From IMG/VR virus record IMGVR_UViG_3300035659_000019, positions 1 through 53,402 of that record: a stretch of DNA of 53,402 bases. One strand, 5' to 3'. The stretch's first letter is position 1. Every line of letters begins with the position of its first letter. This stretch comes from a virus. This document shows, piece by piece, positions 1-7,102 of this stretch. The notes below the pieces were generated by a model that worked only from the letters and a program-made list of their open reading frames with translations, was not told the DNA's origin and made no database searches. Position numbers and translations under genes: made by a program.

Positions 1-1417
1 GATCTGGATTCTTAGATTCGGCGGCCGCTCGCATCACTAGCTGGCTCCGCTTAACTGCTTCGTCGTTCCATGTACGCATCTTAGCTATAGTCTTCTGGTC
101 ATAACCCGCTTCCTTCCATAACTGCTCTTCGGGTATGCCAATCTTTTGTTTCTTTATAAGCAGGTCCATCTTCTCCTGGTCGCCACGCGCCGCAGCCTCT
201 GCCCATATAGGTTCGAACGCTGCTTCACTATCGAGCTTCATCTCCCCCCAAACATCCTCGAGCGTTCTAGCGATCTTGAGTGCTGCAACCCAAGAGTTTC
301 CTGCACGAGTCTGCAACGTTGCTACCCGTGAGATTAGAGGGCCTTCTTGCTCTTTCAAGGTCTCGTCGCTCGCAATCAGTTTAGTAGATACAAAGCGACT
401 CACCGGAGTATTGGTTACCATAGCGAGCCATAACACTAACTGGTGTGTCAAATCCATCAGCTGCTGGAGATTAGCGGCCTCGATCGCTCCAAACGAAGCT
501 TCCCGAGCTGACTTAGTCGTCCCCACTATCTGTCCAGGCTCTAGCTTCATCCAGTTACTACGGTCTTCTTTAGGAGCCTTACCGTCGGTTGTTGGGATAA
601 AGCCTAACGCGTAGAAGATGCGGAATGCTGTCAAGTCCGAACTCGACATTAGATCAATGAGGGACTTATTGACTGCGTTTTGGAGAGGGAACGCGTCCCA
701 CGCTTCACAACGAAGCATCTTATTTGTAAAGTGTATCAACGGAATACCAATAGGCTTGAGGTCGCTATTAACCCACGGAAGCGGCCATGAGTCATCGCCC
801 AACGCTTGGTAGGGTGCCCACTCGGCCCCGAACAGATTCCTTCGGTACTTTGCTACTCTGTCTGAGAAGTATAGAGTCTTCCGTTGATAAGTCTCGTTGT
901 TCTCCATCTTCTCCGACCAGTACTTTACGCCGTACTCTGGCTCCTGGTTCGGATCATCCTCGGTATATTTCATGTAGCAGCCAAACCCATCGCCCCCCAC
1001 GCTAACATCGGTATATCTTTGATGTGGAATGAGTCGCGGTCGGCTCTCAATTCCGTTCCAGTCAACGAGTACAAAGTATTCCCCATCTCTTAGACAACCT
1101 TCATGAACCTCAGCCTGCATAGCATCAAGTTTGTTCTTCTGCCACACATCCCAGACCCAATCGATCAATGTCGCATCCGGCGAGTCGAATCCGGTTACAA
1201 TCAAGCGCTCTGCAACGGCCGAAACGACACTCCGACATACGTTCATGCGGAACTTTACCTGCGAACCTAAGAACTGTTCGAGACGCTCCGTTAGAGCGAC
1301 AAACTGCTCTCCTTCGTGGTAACTGCGAGCAAGAACTATCGCCTCTTCCCGCGATCTCTCAATCTGGTTCATAAAGTCTTGTATTGATAGCGCAATCGTT
1401 GTCGTTGCTGGTAACAT
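1..1417 (-). CDS. Phage portal protein, SPP1 gp6-like (partial, C-terminus cut by window edge)
   Basis: Forms the dodecameric ring at the capsid vertex through which DNA is packaged. The reading frame starts at ATG 1417, one base past the terminase stop, and stays open to base 2. The N-terminus has the pattern of SPP1-type portals: an amphipathic helix, then a 'YHEG' motif, then residues with Arg/Asn that lead into 'GFDSPD'. The missing end is supplied by 53191-53402 if the contig is circular, which gives 480 residues, normal for the family. Position directly after terL supports the call. Two residues differ between the two copies of the C-terminal part (K/S and E/Q), so the ends come from slightly different variants. 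Confidence 0.88.
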   Translation of the reverse strand, partial: MLPATTTIALSIQDFMNQIERSREEAIVLARSYHEGEQFVALTERLEQFLGSQVKFRMNVCRSVVSAVAERLIVTGFDSPDATLIDWVWDVWQKNKLDAMQAEVHEGCLRDGEYFVLVDWNGIESRPRLIPHQRYTDVSVGGDGFGCYMKYTEDDPNQEPEYGVKYWSEKMENNETYQRKTLYFSDRVAKYRRNLFGAEWAPYQALGDDSWPLPWVNSDLKPIGIPLIHFTNKMLRCEAWDAFPLQNAVNKSLIDLMSSSDLTAFRIFYALGFIPTTDGKAPKEDRSNWMKLEPGQIVGTTKSAREASFGAIEAANLQQLMDLTHQLVLWLAMVTNTPVSRFVSTKLIASDETLKEQEGPLISRVATLQTRAGNSWVAALKIARTLEDVWGEMKLDSEAAFEPIWAEAAARGDQEKMDLLIKKQKIGIPEEQLWKEAGYDQKTIAKMRTWNDEAVKRSQLVMRAAAESKNPD

Positions 1418-1418
1418 A

Positions 1419-2843
1419 TTATACCCTCGACTGCTGGTATGCGTATGCTACTGAATACGCATCTTCGCCTGACTTAGCTCGAACGGCTAACGCATAACTG
1501 ACTGCCGCATCATCGTAATCACCTGAAGGAGCCTTCAACGAGGCACCTTCAATACATTGTAACTGCAAGAACGACTTCTCGCTATGTATCACACACGTCT
1601 TATCCTTCGCCGCATCGGCCATCGTCGACCACATAATCGCTTTCGACTTCGTTGTGCTTAGCCAACCAGCGTTCCCATCAATACCTGGGAGCAAATTAAC
1701 GTCCGGATAGAGCTCACTCAGATACAGAAGTACCGCATGACCGTGGTTGTTACGCTCAATTAACGCACCTGCTCCGTTGTAGTAGCGCGAAAGCGTAACG
1801 ATATTCTCCGCCATTACTGACGGCTCCTGGCGTTCAGCTAGACTCGCTACCTCTTCACCTAGGTCGCTCATTACGGTAACCGACGAATCATCACTCGTTG
1901 GATTGCCTTCCGCAGGATCCGCCCCTATGTAGTAGCCCATATTGGATTCGGGCGGTCGAAATATTTGTAAACCCGCAACGGCGGGAGCGTCTGGGACGCT
2001 CTCCAACGGTGTCATCTCTTGGTAACAGCTAACTAACCACGGCGTCGGAAGTCTCTTATCCATCGTACGCGCCATCAACGCTTCCGCATCGGTAGCTGGA
2101 TATTGCTCATACAAGTCATCTAGTGCAGTCGTCCGCGCCAGTATGTCGCTCTTCTGGTCCGCATACCACACTTGGCCGCGGTCTGGCCGGCTCCACCACG
2201 GTAAAAACACCGAAACCCATGGACTCTTGCCGGCTTTCGCTGCCTTGTACATTGTTTTGAAAGGACTATTCGGTTCATCCTTGTTCGAACGGCTCAGTAG
2301 GATCATTCTGCCGCCACCATCAATTGTCGGCTTTACCGCAGTCATTAGCTTATCGAGGTCAGGAATCAGATCTGCCTCGTCAACCAGTGCTGTTGACGCA
2401 GTATATGAGTCTCCTGCTGTAGTTGGGAACGCATACGTCTCCGAACCGTTGCTAAAGTGCCACGCATGGTCGTTACTTACCAACACTCTTCGAGTACGCA
2501 TCCATGCTGGTAACCGTTTCTCTATTCCTTGTTGCCGCTTGAGCAAATACACTGCTTCATCGTCACGGCGTGAAAACAACAAACTCGTAGTCGACGGGTA
2601 GAATAGTTTCAGCCACAAGTCGAACGCTAGCATCAACCATGTCATACCTAACTGCCGAGCCTTCAATACTATAACCAAGCGGTTATCGACAAACGTTCGC
2701 AATACCTCCACTTGAGCTGGCCACAAGCGGAACGGAATCCACTTGCCTAGCGGTGCATCGTAGATATGTGTATAATGGTCTACCCAGTACGGACACGACT
2801 GCGAGCACGTTAGCCATTCTCTTTTCTGTTCATCTTCTCCCAT
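1419..2843 (-). CDS. terL: Terminase large subunit (ATPase-nuclease)
   Basis: DNA-packaging motor that translocates and cuts concatemeric DNA. Seen: an ATPase P-loop of the terminase type KARQLGMTW (residues 61-69), Walker B ALVDEAD (152-158), and a C-terminal RNase H-like nuclease with acidic residues in GADPAEG (307-313), E363 in ALIERN, and DYDD (442-445). At 474 residues it is a full-length two-domain terminase. It overlaps terS by 34 nt and is followed at once by the portal gene, the standard packaging order. The antisense frames here are shadows. Confidence 0.95.
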   Translation of the reverse strand: MGEDEQKREWLTCSQSCPYWVDHYTHIYDAPLGKWIPFRLWPAQVEVLRTFVDNRLVIVLKARQLGMTWLMLAFDLWLKLFYPSTTSLLFSRRDDEAVYLLKRQQGIEKRLPAWMRTRRVLVSNDHAWHFSNGSETYAFPTTAGDSYTASTALVDEADLIPDLDKLMTAVKPTIDGGGRMILLSRSNKDEPNSPFKTMYKAAKAGKSPWVSVFLPWWSRPDRGQVWYADQKSDILARTTALDDLYEQYPATDAEALMARTMDKRLPTPWLVSCYQEMTPLESVPDAPAVAGLQIFRPPESNMGYYIGADPAEGNPTSDDSSVTVMSDLGEEVASLAERQEPSVMAENIVTLSRYYNGAGALIERNNHGHAVLLYLSELYPDVNLLPGIDGNAGWLSTTKSKAIMWSTMADAAKDKTCVIHSEKSFLQLQCIEGASLKAPSGDYDDAAVSYALAVRAKSGEDAYSVAYAYQQSRV

Positions 2844-3328
2844 TCCTCAGCCTCCTGGCGCGCCTTGGCAAGTTCGTCGGCGGTAAATGAGATTGTATTG
2901 GCGGACTCAACACGAGTAACCGCGGGCAGGCCGGCCCTATCTAGAATCTCCTTTGCAGCTTGTACACCTAAACGCGTACTCAGCAAATTTAACTCCAGAG
3001 TCTCTACAGCGCGTAATGAGAGTTCACGGAGTTTTCGACTAGCATGTTCTACAGAAGCCATGGCAAGCCTCGACTGCTCCGTCTCCCACGCCTTCGCGCG
3101 GTCGAACCACTGCCACTTCAACGCGACGTTTACCCATGGATACGGCGTCTTGCTCGACAATAGGAACGTGTCGACATCGGGTCGCGTGTCGCGAATGAAA
3201 TTCAAATACGCAACGCGAAGAGACCTGCCTGGTCCTTGCGCTAGGTAGTACTTGACGAAGATAGTATGCCAACGTTCGGGCTCGCCTTGAAGACGTTCCC
3301 AAACGTTAGTTTCCTGAGGTGTGTCCAT
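2810..3328 (-). CDS. terS: Terminase small subunit
   Basis: Recognises the packaging site and recruits TerL. The start is placed at ATG 3328 because GAGGAG lies six bases upstream; an ATG 48 nt further upstream has no such site. The 172-residue protein carries the aromatic/charged pattern KWQWFDRAKAW (71-81), which is common in the HTH region of small terminases, and a charged helical C-terminus. It is the first gene of the leftward late cluster. The family assignment rests on motif and position, not on catalytic residues. Confidence 0.75.
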   Translation of the reverse strand: MDTPQETNVWERLQGEPERWHTIFVKYYLAQGPGRSLRVAYLNFIRDTRPDVDTFLLSSKTPYPWVNVALKWQWFDRAKAWETEQSRLAMASVEHASRKLRELSLRAVETLELNLLSTRLGVQAAKEILDRAGLPAVTRVESANTISFTADELAKARQEAEEWEKMNRKENG

Positions 3329-3388
3329 AACATTCTCCTCATAGTCGCGGGCAGAGCGGCCGGCCTCGAGGCCCATCTCTATGTAAAT

Positions 3389-3417
3389 ATTATAGAACAG
3401 ATTAAAAAAGAAGGCAC
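3389..3417 (-). promoter_or_regulatory. Candidate late leftward promoter
   Basis: On the minus strand a TATAAT (3394-3389) lies about 60 bases upstream of the terS start, behind a T-rich stretch. No good -35 hexamer is seen at 16-18 bp, so an activator or another sigma factor would be needed. The site sits in the divergent gap between late and early genes, where a late promoter is expected. Confidence 0.35.
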
Positions 3418-3487
3418 GTGGTCAATTCTGCATCGTCTCGGACTAACTGGGGTGCGGGCCCGGATCCTACTTTTGCAAGTTGCCCCC

Positions 3488-3516
3488 TAGGAATTTTAGA
3501 AGAAATAAATTATAAT
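3488..3516 (+). promoter_or_regulatory. Candidate rightward promoter for the HTH gene at 3611
   Basis: TATAAT at 3511-3516 in an AT-rich stretch (3490-3530) stands out from the GC-balanced surroundings. The -35 region is poor (TAGGAA at 17 bp). A leader of about 90 nt follows. Supported only by the -10 match and its position. Confidence 0.35.
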
Positions 3517-3610
3517 TGTAGTACGTCAAAAGTTGAACGAGGCATGCGACGAGCCGATTTAGGCCTTGGCACACGCCCAAGTGTTTCAGCTATTCTGAAA
3601 GGAGCCGTAT

Positions 3611-4186
3611 ATGATGGACATAAATGAAGTAGCAAGGATGATAGAAGCAGGTCTTACAGTGGAAGCGATCGCTGAGGAGCTAGGGTGCTCAACGAGTTCG
3701 GTGTACAAGATAATGCGTGCTGTGCAACCTAACAGACGGAAAGGGAGGCCGTCCTCGGGGGACGTGCTTACTGACGTAGACCGCAGTGAGATCGTTGGCG
3801 AGTACAGATCAGGAGAGATCCCCGTTGGAGAGATCGTCCGTTCTTGGAAGATTACGTACGCTGTATTCTATAAGACTCTGCGAGATGGTGGCGTGTCGTT
3901 AGGACGTCCTAAGACGCCGGTGAAAGTAGCGAGAGAGGAACAGGCTGTCCAGATGTATATCGATGGAGCACCGCTCTGGGAGATCGTCGAGGAGACCGGA
4001 GTTCCACAACCAGTACTACACAAGATGCTACATATCCGTAAGGTACCGTTCCGTCATGGAAGCGCGCCAAAGTTTGTAGTGGACGGTGCGCCGATAGAAC
4101 CGGAGGACGAGCTACACGAAGGTGAGGGCGCTGAGCCTAGTCTTGGAGAAGATGGGACCTTCCAAGGAGACCCAGAGCCTCTTTAG
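3611..4186 (+). CDS. Protein with three helix-turn-helix modules and an acidic tail
   Basis: Probable DNA-binding regulator. Three homeodomain/resolvase-type HTH units follow one another: about residues 5-36 (ending SSVYKIMRA), 59-94 (ending VFYKTLRDGG) and 108-140 (ending VLHKMLHIRKV). The linkers contain KGRP and LGRP, reminiscent of AT-hooks. The last 30 residues are rich in Asp/Glu/Pro. ATG 3611 is preferred over ATG 3614 because AAAGGAG lies six bases upstream. It is the first rightward gene, opposite the packaging genes, so it could switch early and late transcription. No recombinase domain is seen, so it is not a complete resolvase. 191 residues. Confidence 0.75.
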   Translation: MMDINEVARMIEAGLTVEAIAEELGCSTSSVYKIMRAVQPNRRKGRPSSGDVLTDVDRSEIVGEYRSGEIPVGEIVRSWKITYAVFYKTLRDGGVSLGRPKTPVKVAREEQAVQMYIDGAPLWEIVEETGVPQPVLHKMLHIRKVPFRHGSAPKFVVDGAPIEPEDELHEGEGAEPSLGEDGTFQGDPEPL

Positions 4187-4274
4187 GACCCCGGCGTTTA
4201 CCCGGCTCGATATCGTTTCCGCTCCGCGATCAAAACTGTTACAAAAGTAACGTTCAAACCAGGACATTTGACAT

Positions 4275-4303
4275 TTGACTTGGAGTTAGAATTCATGTAC
4301 AAT
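4275..4303 (+). promoter_or_regulatory. Strong sigma70-type promoter
   Basis: TTGACT (4275-4280), 17 bases, then TACAAT (4298-4303). It is followed by an 11-A tract (4316-4326) and a roughly 350-nt untranslated stretch, so it probably drives the structured RNA at 4423-4517 and the zinc-ribbon gene at 4663. A second TTGACA lies at 4268-4273. Confidence 0.8.
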
Positions 4304-4422
4304 AAAGCTGTAAGCAAAAAAAAAAACAACTTTCACAACAAACAAACATATATATTGTACTTTAATAACTAAATACTCTACTTCATTTTATAAATTTTCT
4401 CAAACATCTAAATTTATAAAAT
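4304..4422 (+). other. AT-rich non-coding leader
   Basis: Part of a roughly 475-nt gap (4187-4662) with no convincing gene. This section is far more AT-rich than the genome and holds A and T tracts, so it may be bent or easily melted DNA. An iteron-like GTTTACCCG lies at 4196-4204, just after the upstream gene. Confidence 0.5.
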
Positions 4423-4517
4423 ATCTTGAAGCTAAAAGCTGTGACGACTTCTCAGCTAGTAACAACTAGCTTAGAACATCGCGAAAGCTGAGTCGAAAGA
4501 CTGCGATTCTTCAAGAT
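4423..4517 (+). ncRNA. Candidate structured non-coding RNA (~95 nt)
   Basis: A 9-bp closing helix, ATCTTGAAG (4423-4431) with CTTCAAGAT (4509-4517), encloses two hairpins. One is AGCTAG-TAACAA-CTAGCT (4454-4471), which extends outward with one mismatch. The other is AGTC-GAAA-GACT (4491-4502) with a GNRA tetraloop, stacked under ATCGC/GCGAT (4478-4482/4503-4507). CTCAGC (4451-4456) could alternatively pair with GCTGAG (4487-4492). It lies about 120 nt downstream of a strong promoter and contains no plausible gene. I do not recognise the family; it is not a tRNA. Confidence 0.5.
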
Positions 4518-4662
4518 TATGAGATGAGTACTAACGACGTGACTCAACACAAGTCGAACTATAATATAGGTCGTATGCAAAACGAACACGTCGTAGAGTT
4601 TAGTAACTTTCTATCTAATCATCAAATCATCAAATCGACATCTATCTATAGGAGAGAACAAA

Positions 4663-4935
4663 ATGACTACAAAACGTTATACATCAAAATCACACAACTT
4701 CTTCGATAACGACAAAAACATAACACAATATCATCATCCACGTAATCGACAACTTCCACCACACATCGTCTACAAACTAGAGCGAGAGTCAACAGATGGT
4801 GGCACAGTAATATGTGGCATATGTCACGAGAGATTCACAGTAACAGCTTGTGTCTGGTCAAGAAGAAGCTGGACTGAAGAACCACAATACTTTTGTAAGT
4901 ATTGCGTCAAGTTTCACAAGCTTACAAGAGTGTGA
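4663..4935 (+). CDS. Small zinc-ribbon protein
   Basis: 90 residues with a basic, Asn/His-rich N-terminus and a zinc-ribbon: CGIC at about 52-55 and CKYC about 26 residues on. A clear AGGAGA site lies seven bases upstream of the ATG. It sits in the AT-rich island behind the promoter at 4275 and is more AT-rich than the genes around it, which fits recent acquisition. Function unknown; small zinc proteins in phage early regions often bind host proteins or nucleic acid (inference). Confidence 0.7.
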   Translation: MTTKRYTSKSHNFFDNDKNITQYHHPRNRQLPPHIVYKLERESTDGGTVICGICHERFTVTACVWSRRSWTEEPQYFCKYCVKFHKLTRV

Positions 4936-4944
4936 GTAATGTGA

Positions 4945-5083
4945 CACACTCAGCTCTGATAAGCTTACAATCTGAGCTGTCCGCTGAAGTCGAGTGAGAG
5001 ACTAAACGTGCTAGTCAATACTAGAGTGACGTCTGCACTTGCTTCCAGCAGCTCAGTTGTCAAGCTTGTCAGAGCTGAGTGTG
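4945..5083 (+). repeat. Long inverted repeat forming one 139-nt hairpin
   Basis: The outer arms 4945-4966 and 5062-5083 pair over 22 bp with a single G-T. Pairing continues inward through ACAA/TTGT and CTGAGCTG/CAGCTCAG (4967-4979/5049-5060) with one bulged base on each side. Shorter helices follow (AGTG/CACT, AGAC/GTCT), and the tip is CTAGT-CAAT-ACTAG (5011-5024). The whole element could fold as one rod. It ends 40 bases before the HTH gene at 5123, so it may be a regulatory leader, a free small RNA or a MITE-like element. Confidence 0.75.
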
Positions 5084-5122
5084 GCCCACCTAAAACCACA
5101 CCAACACCTTAGGAGGTGTACG

Positions 5123-5581
5123 ATGCCTAGTAACATTGATCCCAAGTTAGCCTATACCATCAAGCAGGCTGCTTTAGCCTGCAGCCTTGACCCAATGTGG
5201 GTCAGACGTATGGTACAGGAGTCCAAGTTGGATGGCTGCTACCAGGAGAACGTACCTGGCACGACCATCAAACGATGGATGATTCCAGGAGCTTCTCTGA
5301 TCAAGCACGCAGCCAATGCTAAGCAGAGCAAGCGAACTGACGGAGCCACTAAGTTCACGATGTATGCTGATCGTGCGATGGCTGCTAAGTTGGAAGAGCT
5401 TGCCAAAGCAAATGGGTTGGTTGTAACCATCCAGAGAGCTAACACTCCTGAGCAGATTGCTAAGCGATATGCTCACCAGAAAGCTCAGCGAGCTCTTGCC
5501 AAAGCGAATGCTACCAAAGCTTCTGCAGCTAGCAAGCAGCGAGCGTTAGCAGCACTTCGAGGTACTGTCAGCAAGAAGTAA
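5123..5581 (+). CDS. Excisionase-type HTH protein with Lys/Ala-rich tail (paralogue A)
   Basis: 152-residue probable DNA-binding protein. The start is the ATG preceded by AGGAGGTG; an upstream in-frame ATG at 5039 lacks a ribosome site and lies inside the hairpin. Residues about 10-40 read as a MerR/excisionase winged-helix unit (YTIKQAALACSLDPMWVRRM). A middle unit starts KFTMYADRAM, and the last 45 residues are Lys/Ala/Arg-rich with histone-H1-like composition. The same architecture recurs at 9481 and 16688. Each copy stands alone, flanked by structured non-coding DNA. It could be an autoregulator, a nucleoid-type protein or a replication/partition factor. Confidence 0.75.
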   Translation: MPSNIDPKLAYTIKQAALACSLDPMWVRRMVQESKLDGCYQENVPGTTIKRWMIPGASLIKHAANAKQSKRTDGATKFTMYADRAMAAKLEELAKANGLVVTIQRANTPEQIAKRYAHQKAQRALAKANATKASAASKQRALAALRGTVSKK

Positions 5582-5621
5582 CCCAAAGCGCTGAAGCGCG
5601 CACGACCAAATTGAATACCCA

Positions 5622-5687
5622 GAGCATGCAGCCGGCACCTGCATGCTCCTGGTGAGTCGCAAAACTCCACCTCCACGCGGTGCGACT
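5622..5687 (+). other. Two intergenic hairpins
   Basis: GAGCATGCAG / CTGCATGCTC (5622-5631/5639-5648) is a perfect 10-bp stem with a 7-nt loop. AGTCGCA / TGCGACT (5655-5661/5681-5687) forms a second stem. Neither is followed by a T-run, so classic intrinsic termination is unlikely; processing or translational control is possible. A GCGCT/AGCGC mini-palindrome lies just upstream at about 5588. Confidence 0.55.
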
Positions 5688-5727
5688 TGGACAATGCTAA
5701 CGGAGAATTGAAGGAAGGAGAACTAAA

Positions 5728-5919
5728 ATGCCAGAACTACCGTTCGACCTAAACATGATTCGATTCTTAGCTCAGCGAATACACGATCATCTAGACCAAA
5801 TAAGCAAGGTGATAGAGATTGATGATGAGCAATTCGGTGAGCTCAACCACTTTGTGAGTTGGATCGTTGACCACAATCTGGAATACCTAATCGAGAAAGG
5901 AGGCAAAGCCAATGACTGA
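5728..5919 (+). CDS. Small acidic protein of unknown function
   Basis: 63 residues, largely helical and rich in Asp, Glu and Ile, with no recognisable motif. AAGGAGAAC lies upstream of the ATG at good spacing. The last codons overlap the start of the small membrane protein at 5912, which suggests co-translation. Confidence 0.6.
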   Translation: MPELPFDLNMIRFLAQRIHDHLDQISKVIEIDDEQFGELNHFVSWIVDHNLEYLIEKGGKAND

Positions 5920-6085
5920 CAAATATCAATACATCAAGGCAGGCGCCTGGCGCGCACATCAGAATGGTGTGCGTGAGTCACACACAGTGCGCCGCGCCGC
6001 GGCAAGCATTGCATTCTGGATGCTTGCAGTCGGCGCAGCCAGCTGCTTCGTGGCGATCGTGGTTCTTGCGATCGTCGTCCGGTAA
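5912..6085 (+). CDS. Small single-pass membrane protein
   Basis: 57 residues. The N-terminal half is polar and basic; the C-terminal half is a hydrophobic segment (about residues 32-56, ending VAIVVLAIVVR). The start overlaps the preceding gene by 8 nt and AAAGGAGG lies upstream. The type of small membrane protein seen in phage accessory regions; role unknown. Confidence 0.6.
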   Translation: MTDKYQYIKAGAWRAHQNGVRESHTVRRAAASIAFWMLAVGAASCFVAIVVLAIVVR

Positions 6086-6145
6086 CATAGAGCCCCCGGC
6101 CCGGGGCCCCCAGTGCCCCGACCCACAGGACCCCCGCCCCCCGGA

Positions 6146-6187
6146 GCGGGTGTCTGCAATCTGCGAATATCGTGACCGGGGACACTA
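6146..6187 (+). repeat. Duplicated intergenic element, copy 1
   Basis: 42 bases beginning GCGGGTGTCTGC and ending GGACACTA match 8873-8914 at 34 positions without gaps. Both copies keep GTGTC near the left end and GACAC near the right, so each can form a hairpin. It lies just upstream of the SprT-like gene, after a very GC-rich stretch (6088-6145). A shared regulatory or RNA element is likely. Confidence 0.6.
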
Positions 6188-6225
6188 GCATGCTGCGTCA
6201 CATCGCAGCGGAAGGAGAGCTTATC

Positions 6226-6735
6226 ATGTACACAGAGAGAACAACCGGCGGCGAGCCGGTGGACGTCGGACCGCTGTACGCGGAGGCGCTGCGGGCCTGG
6301 GGCCCCTCAGCCCTGCCGCCGGCGGAGATGATCCGCGTGACCATCGAGCCGCAGATGACCCGCAACTTCGAGCGGGCCTACCCCAAGGCGTTCCACCGTC
6401 ACACGGGCCAGAAGGTTAGCCGCGACTACTACGCGATCACCCTCAGCGGTCCATGGTTCTGCGCTATCCAGGACGTCTGCGGAGAGCAGGTGCTACTGGA
6501 GCAGTGGCGCGACACGGTACTACACGAGCTTGCGCACATCAGCATTTACCACACGCGCCCGGGGTCAGGAATTCACCACGGATACGAGTGGCAGCGTCTC
6601 ATGCAGAAGGTGGGGCTACCTACCTGCGCACGAGCGTTCTACCCTTGGTCATACAAGGTAGCGCTACCTGGTACGAAGGTAACCTGGGCTCAGATAGCGA
6701 GTTACAAAGAAGACGAGCACGGAGGCGACTCATGA
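6226..6735 (+). CDS. SprT-like zinc metallopeptidase
   Basis: 169 residues. The start is the ATG after AAGGAGAG; an in-frame ATG 54 nt upstream lacks such a site. The active-site helix VLHELAHISIYH holds HExxH (H100, E101, H104), followed by a third candidate ligand in HHGYEW (117-122), the SprT/Spartan pattern. The family includes peptidases that clear DNA-protein crosslinks, but phage members are uncharacterised. No zinc-ribbon follows the catalytic domain. It sits in the small-gene accessory region, so a role against host DNA-bound proteins is possible (inference). Confidence 0.75.
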   Translation: MYTERTTGGEPVDVGPLYAEALRAWGPSALPPAEMIRVTIEPQMTRNFERAYPKAFHRHTGQKVSRDYYAITLSGPWFCAIQDVCGEQVLLEQWRDTVLHELAHISIYHTRPGSGIHHGYEWQRLMQKVGLPTCARAFYPWSYKVALPGTKVTWAQIASYKEDEHGGDS

Positions 6736-6784
6736 CGGCAGAGAACCGTCAGGGTACCGCTCATGTAATAATCATAACAAACGG

Positions 6785-6825
6785 CACGGGTAAAAATTAT
6801 TATAATAATATATAATATATATAAT
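6785..6825 (+). promoter_or_regulatory. AT-rich promoter-like region with an inverted iteron motif
   Basis: The reverse complement of 6785-6796 reads TTTTTACCCGTG, matching the array unit at 8949-9287. It is followed at once by three TATAAT hexamers (6801, 6811, 6820). No clear -35 is seen. This is a plausible regulated promoter for the gene at 6863. Confidence 0.45.
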
Positions 6826-6862
6826 GAAAACCGTAACCCCACTACCACAAGAAAGGAGCACC

Positions 6863-7030
6863 ATGGACGAGAAACTGAAAGCATTGCTAGTAGCCTTCCT
6901 AGAGAAGGTAGTCTCTGGCACCGAGTCGATCATCGAGCTTCGGGTATACAAGGACGCTGACCCCGTATACAAGATGATCGAGCTGTGTCAGATGGACGAC
7001 GGCTCGTACGAGATCGAAGACGAGCAGTAG
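6863..7030 (+). CDS. Small acidic protein of unknown function
   Basis: 55 residues starting at ATG 6863, which follows AAAGGAGCACC; an upstream in-frame ATG lacks such a site. The N-terminal half is an amphipathic helix (KLKALLVAFLEKVV); the C-terminus is acidic (SYEIEDEQ). No family recognised. Confidence 0.6.
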   Translation: MDEKLKALLVAFLEKVVSGTESIIELRVYKDADPVYKMIELCQMDDGSYEIEDEQ

Positions 7031-7040
7031 GTTCGACGCC

Positions 7041-7068
7041 CTGTCCTGGAGCGAGGACTCCAGGACAG
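7041..7068 (+). other. Perfect 11-bp intergenic hairpin
   Basis: CTGTCCTGGAG (7041-7051) and CTCCAGGACAG (7058-7068) pair perfectly around a 6-nt loop. A second short stem (CCGGC/GCCGG) follows before the next ribosome site. No T-run, so it may be an mRNA processing or stability element. Confidence 0.6.
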
Positions 7069-7102
7069 CCGCCGGCTCTACTGCCGGAGAGAGGAGTACC
7101 AT

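Noticed and set aside
135-614. Long rightward ORFs across the portal, terminase, capsid and tape-measure genes
   Set aside because: Antisense shadows of well-supported leftward genes; no ribosome sites and implausible composition.
3611-4186. Serine recombinase/integrase
   Set aside because: HTH modules resemble resolvase C-termini, but no catalytic domain is present here or nearby.
4423-4517. tRNA gene
   Set aside because: No acceptor/T-arm pattern or anticodon stem fits; the helices form a different topology. No convincing tRNA was found elsewhere in the window.
4524-4709. 61-codon rightward ORF
   Set aside because: No ribosome site, overlaps the candidate RNA's downstream flank and the clear zinc-ribbon gene at 4663 in another frame.
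6732-6815. 27-codon ORF overlapping the SprT stop
   Set aside because: Too short, ends in AT-rich promoter sequence, no sign of selection.
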